This document shows, piece by piece, positions 1 to 4,341 of a stretch of DNA of 6,510 bases (position 1 is the stretch's first letter; each line of letters begins with the position of its first letter). Under the pieces are notes generated by a model. That model searched no databases. It was not told the origin of the DNA and worked only from the letters and a program-made list of their open reading frames with translations. Location: positions 27,584-34,093 of the forward strand of contig WVXJ01000184.1 of assembly GCA_011773575.1 (NCBI GenBank), given 5' to 3'. Made by a program: the position numbers and the translations under genes. This DNA is from Armatimonadota bacterium (lineage in GTDB: Bacteria > Armatimonadota > Hebobacteria > Hebobacterales > WVXJ01).

Positions 1-723
1 CGCGATCCGAACGAATTCGTTCGTGCAGCCGTGGTGAATGCGTTCGCTAACCTGGGGCCGCTTGCTCGCCGTCATCTTTCCGCGCTGATAGAGAGACTGG
101 AAGACCCAGACGCTTTTGTGCGCGCACGGACAGTGAGAGCCATCTTCGCCGTCGGGGAATCGGAGCCTCAGGTGACAGAGGCTTTGGCGCACGCGGTGGA
201 AGATGAAGACCCGATGGTGGTTGCCGAAGCCCTTCAAGCTATGCTCGAACTCGCCGCACGAGGGGTGCTGGAGCCTCTCGCGGGAGTTGTCTCCGAACCA
301 AACTTGCGCAAGACAGCATGTGATCTGCTTGCTAAGTCGGAGGCCTCCACTCTGCGACTTATCCTTACCGCAGCAAAAGAGACGAGCGGTGAAATACAGG
401 TCAACCTCCTTGGCTTGCTCACAGAGACGATGAAGTCTTTTGGCAGTGTGGAGGAATACAAGAAGGATTTGGCTTCTGCCGAGGCGAGTGTGAGGCTCGC
501 CGCCTTGGAGGCTCTTTCTCTATTCGGCATAGAAGAGGCAACAGAGGCTGTGATTGAGGTTTTGAAGAACGACCCGGTCGCACAAGTCCGCCAGCGTGCG
601 GCGATGTTGCTTGGGCAATTGCCGAAGGAAAATGTACAACGCGTCTTGATCCACGCAGCAGAGCAAGATCTCGATCCCGATGTGCGGGAAACCGCGCGCT
701 CTCAGATAAGGATTTCCTCCTGA
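1..723 (+). CDS. HEAT-repeat protein, C-terminal part (5' end outside window)
   Basis: The reading frame is open from base 1, and the visible 240 residues end at TGA 721-723. A GTG at 31 could serve as a start, but the upstream codons already encode the same repeat pattern (RDPNEFVRAAVVNAF), so the gene very probably begins before the window. The protein is a run of paired amphipathic helices, each about 30-40 residues, with the D-P-x-x-x-V-R-x-x-A signature recurring: DPNEFVRAA, DPDAFVRAR, DEDPMVVAEAL, SAEASVRLAALEAL, NDPVAQVRQRAA and DPDVRETA. This is the HEAT/PBS-lyase-like repeat family, which forms superhelical scaffolds that bind proteins. No catalytic motif, signal peptide or membrane segment is visible in this part. 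A 300-base gap with its own downstream promoter separates it from the next gene, so it is probably not part of the operon. Its partner and role cannot be told from the sequence. Confidence 0.85.
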   Translation, partial: RDPNEFVRAAVVNAFANLGPLARRHLSALIERLEDPDAFVRARTVRAIFAVGESEPQVTEALAHAVEDEDPMVVAEALQAMLELAARGVLEPLAGVVSEPNLRKTACDLLAKSEASTLRLILTAAKETSGEIQVNLLGLLTETMKSFGSVEEYKKDLASAEASVRLAALEALSLFGIEEATEAVIEVLKNDPVAQVRQRAAMLLGQLPKENVQRVLIHAAEQDLDPDVRETARSQIRISS

Positions 724-957
724 TTCTCTGATCTCGCAGGTCTTGCTGAAATAGCAACCACAAGTATCAATGGCAGCGTCAATTATCTTCCTCGCCTGAT
801 ACGGTCTCCCATCTTCTAATCTACGCCGCTCTTCTCCACACACTGACCTAAAGGACGAAATTAGGTTTCAGGCTCCGCCCAAGTTCACGAGTTATCCGAA
901 ATTGCTGTTTGAAAATCTCCCTTGAAGCAAGCCCGCGCTGCAGGCTGGCTGTTCACC
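724..957. other. Intergenic region without a recognisable gene
   Basis: This gap follows the HEAT-repeat gene. I see no tRNA-like arms, no riboswitch I recognise, and no + strand open frame with a plausible SD site. A minus-strand frame (520-843) crosses it but runs deep into the HEAT gene and looks like a shadow. Besides the hairpin at 843-871, there is a small perfect inverted repeat TTGCT/AGCAA (743-747 and 753-757, 5-nt loop) just after the HEAT stop. It is too short and lacks a T-tract, so I do not call it a terminator. Confidence 0.6.
843..871 (+). other. Imperfect hairpin, possible weak terminator of the HEAT gene
   Basis: CTGA plus CCTAA (843-851) pairs with TTAGG (861-865) and TCAG (868-871). 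This leaves a 9-nt loop and a 2-nt TT bulge on the 3' side, for nine base pairs in total. It lies 120 bases after the HEAT stop and before the next promoter, where a terminator would be expected. The stem is only moderately GC-rich and the following bases (GCTCCGCCC) are not a U-tract, so intrinsic termination is doubtful. Confidence 0.3.
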
Positions 958-987
958 TTGACACCGGCAGGGAGGTGACTCTATGAT
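958..987 (+). promoter_or_regulatory. Sigma70/sigmaA-type promoter for the BON-like/gmk/coaBC/metK/priA operon
   Basis: A perfect -35 box TTGACA (958-963) is followed after 18 bases by TATGAT (982-987), one mismatch from the TATAAT consensus. The expected transcription start is about 994-996. That leaves a leader of about 32 bases containing an SD site (GAGG, 1014-1017) before the ATG at 1027. It is the best promoter-like pair I saw in the window and sits exactly upstream of the first operon gene. The spacer contains GGAGGTG (971-977), which looks like an SD sequence but would not be transcribed from this promoter. Confidence 0.62.
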
Positions 988-1026
988 GGTGGAAAAGAGA
1001 CTCCCCGGGGAGCGAGGAAACAAGAG

Positions 1027-1281
1027 ATGCCTAAGAGCAGCCCCCAAGAAGATAATGTAATCGGGCGGCATGTGCGGCGACAATTGAACCGCCGCTATGT
1101 GGACTGCAGCAAGGTCCAGGTTCGCGTCTCCTATGGGGTAGTCTATCTCACCGGAGAGATGCGAAAGCCGCGCGGCTTTCAAGGCACACTGAAGGATGAA
1201 CTGGAGATAATCCGTAACATCTTGCTCCACATCCAGGGTATCAAGGAGATTGCAGACCACGACTTGCGGCTGGTGGAGTGA
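1027..1281 (+). CDS. Small BON-like domain protein, 84 residues
   Basis: This is a short protein of unassigned function. The ATG at 1027 has an SD site GAGG (1014-1017) nine bases upstream, and an in-frame TGA at 976 leaves no better start. Residues 12-23 form a basic helix (IGRHVRRQLNRR). Residues 30-45 form paired strands with the BON-type pattern V-x-V-S-Y-G-V-V-Y-L-T-G-E-M. A helix follows (55-69), then the closing turn and strand GIKEIADHDLRLV (71-83), like the G-V-x-x-V ending of BON domains. One BON unit fills almost the whole protein. BON domains are best known in exported proteins such as OsmY and in secretin-linked proteins, where they bind phospholipid or other proteins. This copy has no signal peptide or membrane segment, so it should be cytoplasmic. 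It is the first gene of the operon, 47 bases before gmk, in the slot that remA occupies in many Firmicutes; it does not look like RemA. The BON call rests on pattern, not a search. Confidence 0.62.
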   Translation: MPKSSPQEDNVIGRHVRRQLNRRYVDCSKVQVRVSYGVVYLTGEMRKPRGFQGTLKDELEIIRNILLHIQGIKEIADHDLRLVE

Positions 1282-1313
1282 GTAGTGCCAGGAGAGGTGC
1301 TGCATAGATTACT

Positions 1314-1320
1314 GAGGGAG
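1314..1320 (+). promoter_or_regulatory. SD site that fixes the gmk TTG start
   Basis: GAGGGAG lies eight bases before the TTG at 1329. An in-frame TAG at 1305 closes the frame upstream, and no in-frame ATG or GTG occurs before the P-loop, so this SD supports the TTG start. A second purine stretch, GAGAGGG (1320-1326), is too close to the start to be the main site. Confidence 0.65.
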
Positions 1321-1328
1321 AGAGGGCT

Positions 1329-1946
1329 TTGCCTCTGAGCGGGAGCGCTGGCTCGCAAGGCATTCAGGGATCACTGATCGTCCTTTCCGGACCTTCGGGT
1401 GCAGGCAAGGGCTCTATTTTGAAGGGGGCGATGGAACGGCTCCCCAATCTGTGCTGTTCTGTCTCGGTGACCACTCGTCCTCCTCGTCCGGACGAAAGAG
1501 ATGGGGAAGACTACTTCTTTCGTTCCCCAGCTCAGTTCGAGCAGATGAAAGAGAACGGAGAGTTCTTGGAATGCGCCCGCTATTTGGATTACTGGTATGG
1601 CACACTCACTTCCTGGGTACTGGAGAGACTGCAGCAGGGAAAGGATGTGGCTCTGGAGATTGATGTCCAGGGAGGCAGGCAGGTGCGCGCCCGGTTTCCG
1701 CGGGCCGTGCTCATTTTCGTGATGCCGCCCAGTGAACAAGCTCTGCGCGACCGGTTGATGGGCCGGAATACCGAGACCGAGGAATCGCTCGATAGACGGT
1801 TGAATGCTTATCGTGAGGAACGCAAGTATCTTAGCGAGTATGACCACACCATCGTCAATGATCGCTTGGAAGAGGCTGTGGAGGAGTTCTGTCGCATAGT
1901 GCGTGAGGAGAAGACGAAAGCCGCCCGGGGAGCTGCCCATGGGTAG
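1329..1946 (+). CDS. gmk: Guanylate kinase
   Basis: It phosphorylates GMP (and dGMP) to GDP with ATP in the cytoplasm, the essential step from GMP to GTP and dGTP. The 205-residue length is normal for the family. The P-loop is GPSGAGKGS at 21-29. The GMP-binding segment SVTTRPPRPDERDGEDYFF (46-64) carries R50, R53 and Y62 at expected places. E81 and the YGT motif (90-92) follow, then LEIDVQGGRQ (109-118), the lid around R142-R157 (RLMGRNTETEESLDRRL) and the VND motif (176-178). The start is TTG, supported by a strong SD site and by an upstream in-frame stop. It gives about 14 poorly conserved residues before the first strand (LIVLSGPSG). One oddity is that the usual G-N before Y-Y-G-T reads D87-Y88. 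The last 8 bases overlap coaBC, implying translational coupling. No rpoZ follows, unlike many genomes. Identity is certain; only the exact start is open. Confidence 0.97.
   Translation: MPLSGSAGSQGIQGSLIVLSGPSGAGKGSILKGAMERLPNLCCSVSVTTRPPRPDERDGEDYFFRSPAQFEQMKENGEFLECARYLDYWYGTLTSWVLERLQQGKDVALEIDVQGGRQVRARFPRAVLIFVMPPSEQALRDRLMGRNTETEESLDRRLNAYREERKYLSEYDHTIVNDRLEEAVEEFCRIVREEKTKAARGAAHG
1927..1932 (+). promoter_or_regulatory. SD site for coaBC inside the end of gmk
   Basis: GGGGAG lies six bases before the ATG at 1939. This favours that ATG over an in-frame GTG at 1903, which would add 12 Arg/Lys/Pro-rich residues not typical of CoaBC. The chosen start gives an 8-base overlap with gmk, whose stop is TAG 1944-1946. 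Confidence 0.65.
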
Positions 1947-3147
1947 TCCACTCGCCGACAAGAAGATAGTGCTGGGAGTAACGGGGAGCATTGCCGCTTA
2001 CAAGGCTGCGGACTTGGTTCGCCGCCTCCAGGAGCGGGGCGCGGAAGTGCAAGTGGTGATGACAGAGGCCGCCAAGCAGTTCATCACCACAGATACACTT
2101 CGCACACTTTCCGGCATGCCCGTGGTGAGTGATATGTTCGCCGAACCGGCACAATGGCGGGTGGGACATGTTTCCCAGGCGAGTTGGGCGCAGTTGGTGC
2201 TCATTGCTCCCGCCACCGCGAATACGATGGCCAGCCTGGCGCACGGCCTGGCAAATGATGTGCTGTCATGCTTGGTGCTTTCCACCCGTGCGCCGGTCGC
2301 GATCGCCCCCGCCATGGATGAGGGCATGTGGTTCCATCCCGCCACTCAAGCCAACACCGCCCGCCTGGTGGAACTGGGCTACACCATAATCGAGCCGGAG
2401 AGCGGCCCTCTTGCTTCCGGCAAATCAGGCAAAGGCAGGCTCGCTTCAATCGAGAAGATAGTTGCGGAGGCGGAGCGCCTGGTTTCCCCGCAGGATCTGG
2501 CCGGTTTGCATGCGGTGGTGACGGCGGGCCCGACGCGGGAAATGATGGATGCGGTGCGCTTCATCTCCAACCGCTCCAGCGGCAAGATGGGGTTTTGTAT
2601 TGCCGAGAGCGCGCGGCGAAGAGGCGCGCGGGTGACTCTCATCAGTGGTCCCACGGCCCTGTCTGCGCCACTGGGAATGGAAGTGCACAGAGCAGAATCT
2701 GCCGCTCAGATGTATAAGATTGTGATGGAGAAGGCAAAAGGCGCGGACCTCTTCATAGGCGCCGCCGCGGTGGGAGACCTTGCCCCTGAGAAAGCCTCCC
2801 CTGAGAAGATGAAGCGGAGCGGCCCGCATTCGCTCAGATTGGTCCCGACCCAGGATATAATCGCCAAGGTTGCGTCTTTGGGTAAAGGTCGTCCGAAGTT
2901 CGTAGTGGGGTTCGCCGCGGAGAGCGCGAATCTAATGAAAAATGCGCGGGAGAAACTCACTCGTAAGAGGCTGGACATGATAGTCGCGAACGATATTACT
3001 CAAGCGGAGGGAGGCTTTGGCTCAGACTTCAACCAGGCAAGTCTGATTCTCGCGGATGGAACTCAGCGCGCCTTGCCTCGGATGTCGAAGTTGGAATTAG
3101 CGGAAGAAATTCTCAATGAAGTTAAGGCACAACTAGTAAAGGCCTGA
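1939..3147 (+). CDS. coaBC: Bifunctional phosphopantothenoylcysteine decarboxylase / phosphopantothenate-cysteine ligase
   Basis: This 402-residue fusion makes 4'-phosphopantetheine for coenzyme A. CoaB joins 4'-phosphopantothenate to cysteine using CTP, and the FMN-dependent CoaC part decarboxylates the product. The N-terminal CoaC half (about 1-185) shows the flavoprotein start KKIVLGVTGSIAAYKAADL (8-26), catalytic His77 (GHVSQASW), the FMN-binding APATANT stretch (90-96) and HPATQANT (133-140). Its PAMD motif (124-127) has Asp where Escherichia coli has catalytic Asn125, and LASG (158-161) has Ser160 where E. coli has Cys158. The CoaB half (about 190-402) shows TAGPTRE (195-201), FISNRSSGKMG (208-218, dimer and nucleotide region), AAAVGD (275-280), Lys290/Lys292 in the KMKR motif matching the ligase lysine region, PTQDI (303-307), VVGFAAES (322-329) and VANDI (349-353). 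It overlaps gmk by 8 bases and precedes metK by 14. The overall assignment is secure; the changed CoaC residues are discussed as a finding. Confidence 0.97.
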   Translation: MGSPLADKKIVLGVTGSIAAYKAADLVRRLQERGAEVQVVMTEAAKQFITTDTLRTLSGMPVVSDMFAEPAQWRVGHVSQASWAQLVLIAPATANTMASLAHGLANDVLSCLVLSTRAPVAIAPAMDEGMWFHPATQANTARLVELGYTIIEPESGPLASGKSGKGRLASIEKIVAEAERLVSPQDLAGLHAVVTAGPTREMMDAVRFISNRSSGKMGFCIAESARRRGARVTLISGPTALSAPLGMEVHRAESAAQMYKIVMEKAKGADLFIGAAAVGDLAPEKASPEKMKRSGPHSLRLVPTQDIIAKVASLGKGRPKFVVGFAAESANLMKNAREKLTRKRLDMIVANDITQAEGGFGSDFNQASLILADGTQRALPRMSKLELAEEILNEVKAQLVKA

Positions 3148-3161
3148 AGAAAGGAACAGAG

Positions 3162-4310
3162 ATGCCTGCGGCTCGCTACTTGTTTACTTCTGAATCAGTT
3201 ACTGAAGGACATCCGGATAAGATGGCCGACCAGATTTCGGATGGGATTTTGGATGCAATGCTGTCCGTGGATCCGCTCAGTCGGGTGGCGGTAGAGACTC
3301 TCGTAACCACGGGTTTGGTCATCGTGGCGGGAGAAGTGACCTGTGAAGGTTATGTGGAGATTCCCCAGGTGGCTAGGAGTATAATTGAAGGTATCGGCTA
3401 TACGCGGGCGAAATACGGCTTCGATTTCGAGACCGCGGGGGTGCTCACGGCCATCCAGGAGCAGTCTCCCGATATCGCCCAGGGAGTGAAGGTCGGTGGC
3501 GCCGGCGACCAGGGCATGATGTTCGGATATGCCTGTGACGAGACTCCTGAACTGATGCCCATGCCCATTGTGCTGGCCCACAAACTCGCCCGGCAGTTGG
3601 CCGCCGTTCGCAAGAATGGTGAAATGCCATATCTCAATCCGGATGGCAAGAGCCAGGTCACCGTCGAGTATGCCAGCGAGCGGCCCGTGAGAGTGGATAA
3701 AGTGATCATAGCCGCTCATCACCGGCCGGATGTGGACATGGCAACTTTGTCGGAAGATGTGAAAGAGAAAGTTATCAAACCCATTCTGCCCGCGGAGATG
3801 TGGGATAAGAATACCCGGATCTTCATCAATCCCACCGGCAAGTTCGAGCGCGGCGGTCCCCAGGCCGACACCGGGCTGACGGGACGCAAGATCATTGTGG
3901 ACACCTATGGCGGTATGGCGCGGCATGGTGGAGGCTGCTTCTCCGGCAAGGACGCCACCAAGGTGGACCGCTCCGCTTCCTACATGATGCGCTATGTGGC
4001 AAAAAACCTGGTGGCGGCGGGTCTGGCCAAGAAAGCGGAGGTAGCCATAGCCTATGCCATTGGTGAGGCGCATCCTCTCGCCCTGTCGGTGGATTCCTTC
4101 GGCACCGGCGCCATATCGGATGATGACCTGACCGAACTGGTGAAACGCCACTTCGAATTCACCCCGGCCGGAATCATAGAACATCTCGATCTGCGCCGTC
4201 CGCAGTATCTTCCGCTCGCCGCCTACGGCCACTTCGGCCGCACCGACCTGGATGTCGGCTGGGAGAAGACCGATCTCGCAGACGCGCTACGCGAGGATGC
4301 GGGAGTATAG
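3162..4310 (+). CDS. metK: S-adenosylmethionine synthase (methionine adenosyltransferase)
   Basis: It makes S-adenosylmethionine from methionine and ATP, releasing phosphate and diphosphate; the family works as a cytoplasmic tetramer needing Mg and K ions. All 382 residues, a normal length, are present. The N-terminal signature FTSESVTEGHPDK (8-20) has His17, Asp19 and Lys20 matching E. coli H14, D16 and K17. Metal ligand positions Glu45 and Glu58 (GEVT) are kept. GAGDQGMMFGYA is at 113-124, and NPDGKSQVT (159-167) holds Asp161 and Lys163. GLTGRKIIVDTYGG (238-251) and the phosphate loop GGGCFSGKDATKVDRSA (256-272) hold Lys263, Lys267 and Asp269. The ending AYGHFGR...WEKTD is typical. The ATG has an SD site AAAGGA (3150-3155) six bases upstream. 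Only 14 bases separate it from coaBC, so there is no room for a SAM riboswitch and it should be transcribed with its upstream neighbours. Nothing looks broken. Confidence 0.98.
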   Translation: MPAARYLFTSESVTEGHPDKMADQISDGILDAMLSVDPLSRVAVETLVTTGLVIVAGEVTCEGYVEIPQVARSIIEGIGYTRAKYGFDFETAGVLTAIQEQSPDIAQGVKVGGAGDQGMMFGYACDETPELMPMPIVLAHKLARQLAAVRKNGEMPYLNPDGKSQVTVEYASERPVRVDKVIIAAHHRPDVDMATLSEDVKEKVIKPILPAEMWDKNTRIFINPTGKFERGGPQADTGLTGRKIIVDTYGGMARHGGGCFSGKDATKVDRSASYMMRYVAKNLVAAGLAKKAEVAIAYAIGEAHPLALSVDSFGTGAISDDDLTELVKRHFEFTPAGIIEHLDLRRPQYLPLAAYGHFGRTDLDVGWEKTDLADALREDAGV

Positions 4311-4341
4311 AATCTCCGGCCGGTAGTCAGCGAGTTCTGTA
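4311..4341 (+). other. metK-priA spacer with weak ribosome binding site
   Basis: The 31 bases contain an 8-base palindrome CCGGCCGG (4316-4323) and only a poor SD candidate, GAG (4332-4334), seven bases before the priA ATG. There is no terminator-like hairpin with a T-tract and no promoter I can support. The in-frame TAG at 4324 shows that priA cannot start further upstream. Confidence 0.5.

Noticed and set aside
743..757. Terminator after the HEAT gene
   Set aside because: The stem is just five base pairs (TTGCT/AGCAA) and no T-tract follows.
520..843. 107-codon minus-strand frame partly in the 724-957 gap
   Set aside because: Two thirds of it is antisense to the HEAT-repeat coding region. 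The gap part gives no recognisable motif.
983..1060. 25-codon frame with a strong SD-like sequence, as a real gene
   Set aside because: Its ATG sits inside the likely -10 box, it overlaps the BON-like gene, and the basic peptide resembles nothing known. It is kept only as a finding.
892..1305. 137-codon minus-strand frame over the promoter and BON-like gene
   Set aside because: It covers the promoter and the whole BON-like gene on the opposite strand, and its product has no motif I recognise. The + strand gene has an SD site and domain pattern.
1903..1938. Longer coaBC starting at GTG 1903
   Set aside because: The added residues are Arg/Lys/Pro-rich and atypical, while ATG 1939 has GGGGAG six bases upstream and gives the standard CoaBC N-terminus.
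1371..1991. 206-codon open frame on the minus strand across gmk
   Set aside because: It is antisense to the conserved gmk core and the start of coaBC, with no recognisable domain.
3148..3161. SAM riboswitch or other control element before metK
   Set aside because: Only 14 bases separate coaBC and metK, and these are taken by the SD site.
3195..4232. 345-codon open frame on the minus strand across metK
   Set aside because: It lies wholly antisense to a clear metK, its product resembles no family I know, and long antisense frames arise from codon bias in GC-rich genes.
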